A stretch of DNA of 64,000 bases from Aphidius gifuensis (taxonomy: Eukaryota; Arthropoda; Insecta; Hymenoptera; Braconidae). Of the stretch, positions 45,504 through 57,045 are shown one piece after another. The DNA lies in the NCBI RefSeq assembly GCF_014905175.1, contig NC_057791.1, positions 10,847,177-10,911,176 on the forward strand, in the 5' to 3' direction. Below the pieces are notes generated by a model. The model worked only from the letters and a program-made list of their open reading frames with translations. It was not told where the DNA came from and ran no database searches. Position numbers and translations under genes: made by a program. How positions within the stretch are numbered: position 1 is the stretch's first letter; every line of letters starts with the position of its first letter.

Positions 45504-46436
45504 ATGGCGAAATCCCAAGTTATCTCAATTAATCCATTAAAACATGATAATTATGAAATATGGAAAGTCCGGATGGAATCATATTTATATAAATTGGATC
45601 TCTGGGATATCGTATCAGGCGTTAAAACAAAACCTCAAACAGAATGTGATGATTGGAATCAAAAAGATAAACTGGCCAGATGTGAAATAATCCTAGCCGT
45701 TTCGGCTAGCGAATCACAAAGTATCAATTCTACAAATACGTCCAAAGAATTATGGGACAAAATTAAAAACGAGCATCAGTCAAGTGCACCAATAAATAGA
45801 GTGACTTTACTTGCTATGCTTACTCGTTTTAAAATGGATAGCGCAAAAAGCATCCAAGATAATATTAATGAATACTTTGATCTTGTTAATAAATCCAAAC
45901 AAATAAAATTGGAAGTAACTGATGAAACTTTGGCCATGTTTTTATTAAATAGTTTGCCTGAAGAATTTGAAAATTTTAGAATGATAATTATGACTAGGGA
46001 GACTTTTCCATCATTGCAAGATCTGCGCTCGAAACTTCTAGAAGAGTCAGATGCAAGAAAATCTATTACAGAAAGTGGAAACAGTCAAGGTCAGAGAGCC
46101 ATGTACGCAAAATCTTCGTTTGGCCGAAAAGGCCCGAGCAATCGAAACTCGTTTTCTCGAGGTGGAAAACGACCAGCACATAAACCGCCGTTACACACAG
46201 AAACAGATGACCGGTATAACAATAACAATAGAGGTGGGGGAACGAATGGACAGAGAAGATGGACCCCGCACAACAACAATAACAAAGGTTTTGACAGAAA
46301 GTCAAGCAATACAATACGCTGTGCAAGGTGCAATGGTTACAATCACCATGCAAAAGATTGCTATTCAAAAAATATTTATAAACATGCAAATTATGCGGAA
46401 GAAGAAGAAGAAGAAGATGAATATCGAATTATGTAA
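45504..46436 (+). CDS. copia Gag (nucleocapsid-type polyprotein part)
   Basis: Intact 310-residue frame from the first good ATG (MAKSQVISINPLKHDNYEIW); an upstream GTG-ACA extension is ignored. The N-terminal two-thirds has the copia-type Gag fold signatures (NYEIWKVRMESYL, ELWDKIKNEHQ, FLLNSLPEEFENFRMII). A basic, Asn/Gly-rich linker follows, then a CCHC zinc knuckle CARCNGYNHHAKDC (C-X2-C-X4-H-X4-C) for RNA packaging, and an acidic E/D run. In copia, Gag and Pol share one frame; here the frame closes at a TAA at 46434 and the protease starts in the -1 frame, so a single-base loss just upstream of the stop is likely. Without pol this copy could still supply Gag. Confidence 0.9.
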   Translation: MAKSQVISINPLKHDNYEIWKVRMESYLYKLDLWDIVSGVKTKPQTECDDWNQKDKLARCEIILAVSASESQSINSTNTSKELWDKIKNEHQSSAPINRVTLLAMLTRFKMDSAKSIQDNINEYFDLVNKSKQIKLEVTDETLAMFLLNSLPEEFENFRMIIMTRETFPSLQDLRSKLLEESDARKSITESGNSQGQRAMYAKSSFGRKGPSNRNSFSRGGKRPAHKPPLHTETDDRYNNNNRGGGTNGQRRWTPHNNNNKGFDRKSSNTIRCARCNGYNHHAKDCYSKNIYKHANYAEEEEEEDEYRIM

Positions 46437-47850
46437 ACAATGCTAACAAATCAAACGATAAAAGTCTATGGTGCTTAGATAGTGGCAGTACATCACATAT
46501 CACTGCAAACAATAAGCTATTTAAACAAATTGAAAAAGCAAATTTAAAATTAAGCCTTGCCAATAATGATTCAACAAAAATAAGTGGTGTTGGTGAAATT
46601 AAAATAAATATTAATGATGGTAATAAACAAAAGACAGTGAAATTAGATCGTGTTTTATATGTGAATGATTTAAGAACTAATTTACTGTCAGTGTCAAAAA
46701 TGACAGATAAAAATTATAAAATCCTCTTTGAAAAAGAAAAAGCGACAATATCTGACATAAATGATAATGTACTGATAACAGCAAAGCGAATTGGCAATCT
46801 ATACTATATCCAAGAGAGCCAGAACGCTGCAAATCTTGCCGAATTTAATTCTAAAAATGACTTTGAAAAATGGCATCAATGGCTAGGCCATGTCAACGAA
46901 AAAGATATAAAGCTCATGTGTAAACAGGGAGTACTAAATATACCAAACTCACTTCAAGAAATTAAAAACTGTGAAGTGTGCGCTCAAGAAAAAGCTGTCA
47001 ATCAACCATTTCCAAAATCCAATGACGGGAGGACAACAGATTGACTAGAAATAATCCACAGTGACGTAAGCGGTCCATTTCGACGCCCTTCTCACAGTGG
47101 ACACAGGTTCTACATCACCTTCATAGATGACTACTCAAGATGGGGTGAAGTATACTTTTTAAAACATAAAAATGAAGCGTTAGAAAAATTTAAAATATAT
47201 AAATCTATGGTTGAAAATTTTACTGGCAAGAAAAGTAAAATGTTACAGACAGATAATGGTCGAGAATACTGCAATTCAAACTTTGATAAATTCCTACAAG
47301 AAAATGGAATTAAGAGAAGGTTAACTGTACCATATACACAACAACAAAATGGCGTAGCTGAAAGAAAAAATAGAACCCTGGATGAAATGGCAAAGTGCAT
47401 GATGTGACATGCTGAAACACCAGGTATTTTTTGGGCTGAAGCAATCAATACAGCCAATTATATTCGTAACAGATGTCCAACAAAACCTTTAAATGGCAAA
47501 ACGCCTCATGAGCTGTGGACAAATAAAATTCCAAACGTTGACCATTTTCAAATTTTTGGGACAACAGTATATGCCTTAGATAACAAAATAAACAAAGGCA
47601 AATTTGATTCACGAGCACACAAATGTGTATTTGTTGGATATTCAGATACTTCAAAAGCGTACAGAGTCTGGAATCCAGAAACTCGAAAAATAATAATATG
47701 CCGCAGTGCAAAATTCATGAATGATAAGTATTATAATAATAAGTATGAAGAAATTCTAGGTGAAGGTGGGGACATGGTGAACCAAAATCCACCATCGAAT
47801 TCCCTCAAAATAATTAATAATGAACCATCAATTAATCCATTGATGATTTC
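46437..47850 (+). pseudogene. copia protease and integrase, interrupted
   Basis: Starts in a different frame from gag. The aspartic protease motif is WCLDSGSTSHI (46469 on). Integrase zinc region: WHQWLGHVNEKDI with NCEVCAQEKA (HHCC). Catalytic core: LEIIHSDVSGPF, LQTDNGREYCNS and QQNGVAERKNRTL supply the D, D and E. TGA stops at 47042-47044 and 47405-47407 are in frame. The frame then runs on through GKTPHELW and CVFVGYSDTSKAYRVWN until another -1 shift at about 47835-47855. Confidence 0.9.
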
Positions 47851-48614
47851 CAACTAGCTCCAGAAACACCTATTAGAGAAAATCTACCAGATAGACCAAA
47901 TAATACATCAATAAGAGGTCGTGGTAAACCAACTACATTGAGAACAGGTGGTAAAGGTAGACCTAGAAAAATATATCACCAAATAAGAAACAATACAATA
48001 GAAATTGTAGATGACTCTGAAGATGAGCTACCAAATGAACTAGCAGCTGATGAAATTGCAAACCTAACTGAAGACCCAATTACAATTCAAGATGCCAAAA
48101 ATTCTGATGATGCCGAAGAATGGCAACAAGCAATCGAAAATGAATTACTATCTCAAATTAAAAACAAAACATGGGATATTGTACCAAAACCAAAAGACAG
48201 AAAAGCTATTGGCAATAGATACGTCTTCAAGACAAAAAAAATTCCTGGCTCAATTTCTGGCAAAAAAAAGTCAGATTAGTAGCTAAAGGATGCTCTCAAA
48301 AATCAGGTGAAGATTATTTTGAAACATTCTCACCAGTTGCAAGACTCACTTCAATAAGAGTCATGGCTGCACTAGCAGCAGAATTTGGACTCATGATACA
48401 TCAAATGGATGTCGTAACAGCCTACCTAAATGGTGACTTGAATAAGAAAGTCTACATGAAAGTCCCTGAAGGGCTTGAAGATATGCTGACTAAAATGTTG
48501 TCAGGCAAACCTGTCGGATCGAGTAGGCAGGTCATGTCAGACACACGAATTTTAGTAACAGCAGAAAATTGGAAGAATGAATCCATAATGAGAACAACAA
48601 AGTCTGTTTATTAA
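47851..48614 (+). pseudogene. copia reverse transcriptase, N-terminal part
   Basis: After the shift: APETPIRENLPDRP, an acidic linker, then EEWQQAIENELLSQIKNKTW and RKAIGNRYVFKTK. Another shift in an A8 run at about 48262-48269 leads to VRLVAKGCSQKSGEDYFETF, SPVARLTSIRVMAAL and MHQMDV-like QMDVVTAYLNGDL, the first RT catalytic Asp region. A third break follows at about 48500-48600, with unrelated sequence (ILVTAENWKNESIM) that suggests a small rearrangement. Confidence 0.88.
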
Positions 48615-49463
48615 GAAAAGCATTATACGGACTTGAACAGGCTGGAGTTCAATGGAACAGGAAACTGGTAACTGAATTGAAGAAACTAGGTCTACAACAG
48701 CTTACTCAGGATCCATGCATGTTTGTCGCCAGAGACAAACACGACATCATGATAATATTAAGATATGTGGATGACATGCTCATTGCATCTGCTAATATTA
48801 CATGGATAGATGCAACTCATTGGAGCTCTGATGTATTTAACCATTTCTACCAGGCCAGACATCTCATATGCAGTAAGCTATCTTAGTCAATTTAACTCAT
48901 GTTACTCATCTGAACATTGGAAAGCAGCGAAAAGAGTTCTCAAATATTTAAAAGGCAGTATAGATAACAAGCTTGTATATAAAAGAACTGGTAAACAATT
49001 GTATGGTGTTGCTGATGCTGATTGGGCAGGTGACAGAAATGATAGAAAATCATATACTGGATATACTTTCATATTGGCTGGTGCCAGTATATCATGGGAA
49101 TCAAGAAAGCAAAGAACTATCGCCTTATCTAGCACTGAAGCCGAAAATATGGCTTTATCAGAGTCAACCAGAGAAGCATTATACTTCCAAGAACTATTTC
49201 GTCAGATCGGTATGTTAATAGAACATACAACTATTTACAATGACAATCAAAGTGCTCAAAAACTTGTATTCAGCCAAGCATATCATTCTCGCACCAAACA
49301 TATTGACATTAGACATCATTTCATCCGAGACGTCTATGAACAAGGGCGAGTAACACCATCATATCTATCAACTGATAAGATGCCAGCAGACATGTTAACT
49401 AAAGGGTTAACATCCACTAAACTGACAAGTTGCAGCCAAGGACTTGGTCTACAAGTAACGTAA
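48602..49463 (+). pseudogene. copia RT C-terminal part and RNase H, with internal deletion
   Basis: LLRKALYGLEQAGVQWNRKL and the YVDD catalytic box (48764-48775) occur in one frame. At about 48800-48815 the text jumps to MQLIGALMYLTISTRPDISYAV in another frame; copia proteins normally have roughly 100 residues between these, so about 300 bp is deleted. The RNase H follows: GVADADWAGDRNDRKSYTGY, ALSSTEAENMAL, YNDNQSAQKL and TKHIDIRHHFIRD, complete to the stop at 49461-49463. Confidence 0.9.
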
Positions 49464-49498
49464 ACAACATGTTCTACGTCATCATCTTTGAGAGGAGG

Positions 49499-49790
49499 TG
49501 TTGGAGATACAAAGTCTGATGACACGTCCCTGACTAAATATATTTACAACTGCTACACTACCGGACACAAATCTTAACTTACAGGCTGACACTAAACAAA
49601 CATACACAACCATACACTACACACACACTATATGCACCCCTATATAATATATTCATTCCAGTTCCGGCCGCCGTGCACTTTACACTATTGCCTCGCATTA
49701 TATATTCTCTGACTGCTAATTAAATAAACGTAACCAATAATATTAAATTGTACTTGTTATTATTTATAATCTACCCTCACATAACCAACA
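49499..49790 (+). repeat. copia 3' LTR
   Basis: Begins TGTTGGAGATACAAAGTCTG directly after the polypurine tract and ends ACATAACCAACA. Same length as the 5' LTR, with five substitutions. Confidence 0.95.
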
Positions 49791-49795
49791 AATGT

Positions 49796-50035
49796 TGCCA
49801 AAGAAATTATGTTTCAAGCAACATTAATTCCTTAGCTACTGCTTTTTCTTAGACATTTTTATTTTTTAAAAATAAAATTACATGTATTTTATTTCTTGAA
49901 TAAATAAATCTACCAAGAACAAGCAGTAGCTAAGGAAAAGATGTAGCTAAGGAATTAATGTTACTTAAAACATATTTTCTTGGGCAACATTAATTACTTA
50001 GCTACTGCTTTTCCTGAGACATTTTTGTTTATTAA
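49796..50035. repeat. GTCCAAGGAAAAGCAGT hairpin repeats, right of the copia insertion
   Basis: Continues the interrupted unit (tgttgccaaagaaattatgt, gcaacattaattccttagct) and one more (aagcagtagctaaggaaaag, atgtagctaaggaattaatg, inverted copy to about 50030). Confidence 0.75.
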
Positions 50036-50599
50036 GGTTGAATGTAAATAGAATTTCCCACTATACCATTTTTGATTTTTTGATTTCAAATATTTTGGTG
50101 GTTTTATAAAAGAAGTAAATGAAGAGCTCGAATATTGGTTCTCGGATACAATTATCCCTGACAGGTATTTTAAATGTTTGAGTATTCTAAAAGTCCTTGA
50201 AAAGTATTCTGATACTCCAGTTTTTGGACTTAGAAAAATTTCAATATCATAGCACCGTATTATATAATAAACTCCAATTATTTTTAGAGTTAAATAATTT
50301 ATTTATGAATTAATTATAATAATTATTTAATAATTTTTTCTATCCTTATATTAACATTTCCAATTTATTCTAGTAATCATGCTGGAGACACCACATCTTT
50401 TCCTTACATACATTTGCCAATAGCTATTTAACTATAATTAATTATGGCAAATGTTGATTAGGAAAGGATGTATAGTCAAATAAATCGAGTCGTAATCTAA
50501 AATAACGATAGTGAATCTCTTTTTTAGTTTTTTAAATAAATTAGATTTGTATAGACCTTGTAGCTTATGTGAACAAAATTTCAAATTTTATTAACTTGT
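50036..50599. other. Anonymous sequence
   Basis: Contains ccacatcttttccttacata..gccaatagc and an inverse-like ggcaaatg..aggaaaggatgta (50380-50475), a small hairpin-prone stretch. No gene. Confidence 0.3.
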
Positions 50600-50603
50600 A
50601 AAA

Positions 50604-50672
50604 ATGGTCTCGCGGTAGAGTGTAAGTTTAGGAATTAGGAAAACGTAGGATCAAATCCGGGTAGAAACGAAT
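50604..50672 (+). other. Degenerate tRNA-like sequence
   Basis: TGGTCTCGCGGTAGAG (A-box-like) and GGATCAAATCC (B-box fit) at tRNA spacing. Stems are poor, so a tRNA-derived relic at best. Confidence 0.35.
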
Positions 50673-51220
50673 TTATGTAAAAAAATATATATGTAAAACG
50701 CACTCTTGTTAGAATTATTTTTTTCAAATAATCAGCAGGTATTTTAACCGGATACAATTGTATTTCAAATACTCGTCAAACATAATCCTGCTAAAAATAC
50801 TTTTCAATCGGTATCCGAAAAGTACTTTTAATGGCGCTCAGAAACACAATTTCAAGTATCAAACACAATTGTGTTTCGTCAAAATACCTCAATTTTTTCA
50901 TCTCGGGCAGTTATATTATCAGATAAAACAATCGTTTATGATTGTATAATATCGGATGTTATTTTACCTATGCAATTGTATGAACCAACATACTATTATA
51001 TACAAATTTTTTTCCTGGGAAGATATAATGGGCAGTTTGAAAAGACATTCGAGAATAATATTCACGGGTGAAAAACACGCGTGATTTAGAGGATCTTGAT
51101 GGAACTTTGCCAGAGTATTTTTAGGAATAAAAACTTTCGATACAGAAAAAGTATCATTAAAAAAAAAGATCAAGTTAAGTTCAAATTTTAATTTCGTTTT
51201 CAAAAAATAAGAACTATTAA

Positions 51221-51340
51221 CCCTGGTAGAGAAATTCTGCCGGCCCGACGTTGGCCCGACTTATTGGCCCGGCTTTTCATGTATAAGCATATATGCTTGT
51301 ACAGGTTAAGTCGGGCAGCGCTCACAAATTTCTACCAGGG
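51221..51340. mobile_element. 120-bp MITE of the CCCTGGTAGAAA family
   Basis: CCCTGGTAGAGAAATT (51221 on) is mirrored by AATTTCTACCAGGG (to 51340); internal ggcccgac / gtcgggc phrases and tataagcatatatgctta at the centre. The ends and the (g)gcccgac motif match the large element at 58605-62197. Confidence 0.8.
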
Positions 51341-54300
51341 AAGTTTTTAATTTTTTTCAACAATTGACAATGCAAGAACAGTTTGTCGAGAATGACATTT
51401 ATTTAAAAGAAACAAAGAAAAAATTTTCATGAGCTAGATCTAATTGAATCAAAAGTTATAATAGAAAAAGGAAGAACGTCTTTTATATATTATATTCTAC
51501 TTGCAAGAAGGAGAAGTTTACTGTTTGATTTCTGGTTTTTTTAATATTTATTTTAGAAAAATAGTTGCATATATATAGAAAGGTTGTTCTTGTTTTAATA
51601 AGGTTCAATTTAATTAATTTAATTAATTAAATGATGATTAAACAAATAATACATTATGAGCTGCAAAAGAGACTCCTGCTTATCCCTGGATAGTCAGTTC
51701 TTCTCAGAAGAAGGATACGTTTCTTTTATAGTTTCTAGTTTATATTAATATAAATAATTATTGCAGCTTTTAGTCACTAGTTGTGTGTATATAGAAAAGT
51801 AAAGTTGAATTTGAAGAATAAAAAAAAAATTCCAAAACGTAAACCTCTTTTTCTTGTATAAAGAAGATAATATTTCTAAAGTAATAGGATTCTTTTCGGC
51901 GATAAATTATAGTCATGTTCCACAAAGTAACATATCGATTTGGTTCGAAGTTTCATTGATTGTTGAGACTTTAAAAAATGTTTTGACACTGTTCGTTGTT
52001 CTAAACAATTGACCTAATCACTTCAATGTGTGTATAAAAATTTAATGACTTCAAATTTAAACGAGAAAAACCAAAATTAAATAGAAAATGTCGCTTTTGT
52101 ATATAAAAAAAGGATTTTTTTTTGTCTAATACCGCTCTTTTAAGCAAAAAGTCTTAGTCATATTAGAGCGAGTATTATATGCATTCCCTAAAAGGCTTAT
52201 TGATTATCGGAACTCTTTTCAAGATGTTTTGACACCTGTTCTTGTTCAAAACAATAAACCTAATTACTTCAATCTTTAGTGATTACTTGATCTTTAGTTT
52301 ATATTAAAAGATTTCATATATTTTCGTTCCATTTATACACTATGTCAAACATTACACTCCTATTAATTCCATTCCTACAGTTTCATATCATGAAATACAT
52401 GCAAGACGATTTGGCAATCGTATTTATCATCATTAATGTTTAACAACGCAAAAAAAAACTTGACGTGAAATCCATGCCAACCATCTGATACGGCAAAAAA
52501 CGTGTGGGAAATGAAGTATATATCTAGTAAAAAATATGACGTAAAAAGGGTTGTGAAAAGAAGAAGCATCGATATAACTGTTACCAAAATAGAAAAAAAA
52601 TCTTGGGGTAGTTATGAAAGAGATGGACGAATGGAAAGAAATAAAATCACCGTTGGTCAAATTGGTTGATGAGTGTGTTACTGGAACAGCAATTCCAAAA
52701 CTAGAGAGTTGAATAAAAACAAAGTGGATTCATATTTTTATGTTCTTGTAATAGCCACATGTTTTACTGCCCGAAAAAAAAATCAATAGTTAACATGTTC
52801 ATGTTATTATTTTAATAGAAAAAAGAACAGCTTCTGTACGAACTCCCTCTTACTTTTCTTAACTACTTAAATGCCTAACAATCAACTTTTCGTTTTCAAA
52901 TATCGTTTTTGTTGTTAGGTTTCAAAAAATATATAACCAATAAAAAAATTGGAAAAATGACTTGTTCAAGATGAATGACGTGAATCATGTCCGGAAAATC
53001 TATAATACCAAACTCACTAGTTCGATTTTTTTTCGCTAGATTAAGAAATTATTAATTGGTACGAAATATTAGTATTACTTAAGCTTGAAAGCTAAAGAAA
53101 TAGTTTACGTTGGTACACATTCTATGTGGATAGTTTAATATTACAAAAGAGAAGTCATGGATTTTTTTTAACACATAAATCTACGCACATGATATCATTG
53201 CTAACATTTATGGAATACATTCAAAAATAGCTTTAAAATAGTTTTGAAAATTGAGTATCGTCATCATTTTTTTATGTCGACATCAATGACAAGTATTTTT
53301 TATTATTTATATAGTTTGCCAACATAATATATAATTTAAAAGTGATATTCGATAGATTGTGTGATTTTTTTATATTTTCTTAATGTCTACCTTACCATGT
53401 TTTGTAGATGTCTATTTCATTAATTTTTTCAAGAATATTCATTAGAACGTTACACTTTCATTTTTTATTCAAAAAATTGTCGGAAAATGATGTTTTTTTG
53501 TAGTTAATTGGTATGTTTGATCATTTAGCTTTGTTTTCAAACTACAGAAGTGTTGGAAAACTTTTAATTAAAATCACTAAAACATCAAAGATAATAGAAA
53601 AAAAAAGTGAATTCTTTTTCGAAAAATAAAATTATTTGAATCAAAAACAAACTGTGGTTCTTTTGTTGTTATTAATGATGTACAAAGCGTGTTCGAAGTA
53701 TGTATTGATGTGACAGTAGTTACGACAATACTGCGCCCTATTCGATAGCCTTGCGCAATTATAACATCTCCCACTCTTGTAATTTTACAGTGCCGTGAAA
53801 GAGTGAGAGTTTAAACATAGGAGATAATATCTACACTATCTCTTCTTTATATATTTTTTCTTTGAGAAAACGAGCATGCGCAGCCAGTTCCTACTGCCCC
53901 AAGGGTGACTTTGTCGCTATTCGCAAACCTTTTTTTAAGCTTTATCGGCTATACGACCCTTTTACGAACCCCATTATGAAGGTTCAATCTTGTAGCAACG
54001 TATATGAAGCAGAGAAAAAAATTCTTCTTTATAATATGCATTAAAGCATGCATGAACATCGTAACTATCGTAATTGTTTACTCTAGTACAGATGATATAC
54101 TCATGTTCATCGAGTCGGAAAAAAATTTCTTTGATATTTTATGCAAACAACCTTTTTTTCCGTCACAAAGAAAATTTATTAGTATATTCGCGCACAAACG
54201 TTGAGGTGAAAATATTTATTGTTCAAAGAATTACGTATTTTCCGTAATTCAACGAGAAGATCATAACTGTTTTATTTCTGTAGCATAATTAACTCCATTT

Positions 54301-54744
54301 CAAAGAACATAAGCTTTCTTATCATTAGACTTTCTTGTGACTAGATTTTTAGACATTTTTACTCTATGTTATTTTGAAATATAATGACAATATTCTGAAA
54401 TTTTGTACACAGTCTTTTTATTATGAATACGATGATATAATTATTTTTTTATCTTAATCAGTTAAATTTTTTATAATTAATTGAGAAAAATCACATATAT
54501 ACTATAAAACTGAGTTTTATTGAATTGATCAATTTAATCAAAAATTTTTGAAGTAATATGAAACTTAAAAATAAACCCAGTCGACATAGTAATATATCTA
54601 GAGACTTTTTCAATATGAAGAATTATTATGGATACTTGGCTGTAAAAAATGCTAAATTGTATTATTCATTCCAATCTAAAAAATGAAAAGATTGAAATAA
54701 ATAAAATGAACATTATTATCAATAAATTATATTGACTCAATTAA
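51341..54744. other. Anonymous AT-rich region
   Basis: About 3.4 kb without an accepted gene. A plus-strand read of 52480-52670 gives coding-like text (WEMKYISSKKYDVKRVV) between stops, but no motif. 53640-53800 and 53860-53950 are slightly GC-richer. No paired ends found. Confidence 0.3.
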
Positions 54745-54835
54745 AGATCTGGTAACGTTTGTTGGAGCGTGTGGCACGCGTTACAGTTGAAAATTAAAAT
54801 TTTTTAATACTCCGGCTAGGGCCGTGTTGAATTTT
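54745..54835. repeat. Dispersed repeat, copy 2 (inverted relative to 35070-35160)
   Basis: gatctggtaacgtttgttgg, then gtgtggcacgcgttac and ttgaaaattaaaatttttta, ends near actccgg. Reverse complement matches 35070-35160 with scattered changes. Confidence 0.6.
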
Positions 54836-55069
54836 ATCTGTTAAATAATTTTTAATAGTTCATTGACGATAAAATCATTTAAGAATCTCGATTTCAATGA
54901 GATACTTTTTTTTTTATTTTTCTCGAAGTTAATTATTTATTTTTTTATTTCGTTAAAGTTACCTAAAGCTAAGGCAAGCTATAACTTTTGTTAGAATTCA
55001 CAAAAAGGCCTCTAATTAGGATTAAAAAACAAGGTTTTCAAAATTCTATTGTTTTTAAAAAAACTACTA

Positions 55070-55420
55070 TTTTAAAAAACATTATTTTACTTAGCGAGAT
55101 TTTTCACTTGGCTAGATTTTTTACTTAGCTTTGATTGTAGCCAAACAATCCATATCTACATTATTTTACTTAGCTAGATTTTTTACTTAGCTTTGATTAC
55201 AGCCAAACAATCCATATCTACATTTTTTTACTTAGCTAGATTTTTTACTTCAAAAAAATTGGAAAAAAAAAAATTTTACGAAAAAAAACTAAGTCCCTTA
55301 TTTTGAACTTGGCAAAACTGGACGAAAGAAAAAATACGGATGGTCATAATGTCCATAATCCGCAATAAGCCGCCATGGGGTGCTCGGGCCTGATTTCGTT
55401 ATCAGTGATAGTGTGGTCGC
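55070..55420. repeat. Single-arm relative of the 3124-3930 element
   Basis: Two tandem AGCTAAG-type units in inverse orientation (cttagctagattttttactt, agccaaacaatccatatcta), then actaagtcccttattttgaa, acttggcaaaactggacgaa and gccatgggg, which parallels the right arm of the earlier element. The opposite arm is missing. Confidence 0.6.
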
Positions 55421-56403
55421 AGAAGTTTCATATTAGGTTAAAAATAATTTTTTTCCAAAAAAAAAATTTGTTTTTTTTCTATTTATCAATTTTTGAAAAA
55501 AAGTGATTGAATAGACAATGCTCTTTCTTATAAAGGGCAATAAAGATTCAAAAGACGCTGCTTCAGGCTAAATCCGAAGTCTTTATGACAATTAGTTCAG
55601 AATTTATGAATAAAGCGATGGATAATTTTAGTCACTATAAATTTATCAAAATATTTTTCAGTTTTTCTAACTTCGATTTAAGCTCGTGGAGGCGTAACAT
55701 AATACATTAAATCGACTCAATTTTCGGAGCAATTCCAAAGTCGTTACTTCGGCCACAGAATGAATTTTTCTACCTGTGAATCATCGAGCTTTATTTGACT
55801 TGTGCTAAATTTTGTTGTGGCTATCGTTTTTTCCTTTAGAAGAATGTTCTAACGACAGTCATAAAATCTTGTGGCTACGGATATCGTAATCTTGCCTTCT
55901 TAGTGGGTGTCTCTCGACAATCATCTTGGTTTATAAGCAGTATAATATGTTATAAATTTTTCTATAGAATAGAACATTGAAGAGAATTTTGATAAGCTTT
56001 AAAATGACGATGAAGCGATCGCAATGTTTCAAAAATTGACTGAGATATCACAGAAAGAGTCAGATAAACACCATTTGCCTATGTTAATCGAATGGAAAAA
56101 CGACTCGCGTTCTGCGTGACCTCTAGATGTTAATCAATCTAGCTGAAAACTTAAGAGGCTTCTTTTTCGAGGCTTATTTCACGATAGAACCGGTTAATCT
56201 AAAAAAATAAAAATAAAATTTGAAGCAGAATAATATATATGTGTATGCTATTCATATGTAGCTGTGCGTTTTTGTTAATTAATTTAATAATTAATTTATT
56301 TTCAGTAGATATTATGAATTTGGAATATTTTTTGTTTTAATCATATTAAATTTTTTTTTTTTCAAATTCTGGGGAGGGTTTCATCCTTCCAGACTACACC
56401 CAA
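55421..56403. other. Anonymous sequence, no gene
   Basis: Mixed composition; no motif, RNA or paired ends recognised. Confidence 0.3.
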
Positions 56404-57045
56404 GTAGGAAGTGACGACAGGCACAAGCCTGGGACAAGCCTGATTACCCGGCTCTCGGGCCTGTGTCGGGCCTGAGACACAAGCCTGTGTCAAGTCTGGA
56501 ATGTTCACAATGTATTTGCTGGTGTCGGACTAGTGTATCGGGCTTGACACAGTCTTGTGTTCCCAGGCTTGACACCGGCTTGCAAAAAAAATTATAAAAA
56601 AATATAAATAAACAATTTCTATTAATTTATTAATTTGACATTATTATTTCTTACGCGATACAATTTGAATTAACGATGATTATATGAACGAAAATAAACG
56701 GTGTAACGAGGGATCGATCCTAGGTCTCTCACGTGGAACTCCAATGCTCAAGTCGACCACGGGGGATTCATGAAAGAGTCAGTCAAAATTTTTTATATGA
56801 ATGAATTTATTCGAGAGTCAATACACAGTCCTTGTAAAAGCCTGGCACGATAGTCAAAACCTAATAATTTTTATTTAAAATGTCTATTTACAATTTATAG
56901 ATCTAATTAATTAATTTTTTTTTTTTTTTATTGAATACATGCACAAGTCAAGTCCCGTGTGAGGCTTGGTAAAACGGGCTTGACACAAGGCTCGTTTGAG
57001 GCCAGGGAAAACAAAAAAAACAGGCTTGACACCTGGCGAGTATTT
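56404..57045. mobile_element. GGCACAAGCCTGGGACAAGC-family element, second copy
   Basis: Left part 56404-56585 (aggcacaagcctgggacaag, gcctgtgtcgggcctgagac, gcttgacaccggcttg) and right part 56940-57045 (aagtcaagtcccgtgtgagg, gggcttgacacaaggctcg, aggcttgacacctggcg) resemble the outer parts of 30297-32505. The middle is AT-rich and includes a tRNA-like unit, as in the first copy. Confidence 0.65.
56703..56772 (-). other. tRNA-like sequence in the centre of the second copy
   Basis: Minus strand: CCCCCGTGGTCGACTTGAGC (A-box-like), then TGGAGTTCCACGTGAGAGAC, then CTAGGATCGATCCCTCG with a good B-box (GATCGATCC). The sequence differs from the 31-32 kb unit, so the two family members hold different tRNA-like cargo or strongly diverged copies. 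Confidence 0.45.

Larger units (their letters stand above)
45053..49790 (+). mobile_element. Ty1/copia LTR retrotransposon, 4738 bp, non-autonomous
   Basis: Flanked by a 5-bp target duplication AATGT (45048-45052 and 49791-49795). Two 292-bp LTRs differ at five sites (about 1.7%). A primer-binding site, gag, broken pol and a polypurine tract (agaggagg, 49491-49498) are in standard order. Pol has lost several frames and an internal part of the RT, so the copy depends on others. Relatively young insertion, judged from LTR similarity. Confidence 0.95.

Noticed and set aside
46066..46389. Minus-strand Cys-rich ORFs opposite copia gag
   Set aside because: Antisense shadow of gag, the Cys and Leu runs coming from the Asn/Asp-rich linker.
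52375..52670. Coding-like text on both strands
   Set aside because: Stops on the plus strand, hydrophobic AT-driven text on the minus strand; no motif or splice sites.
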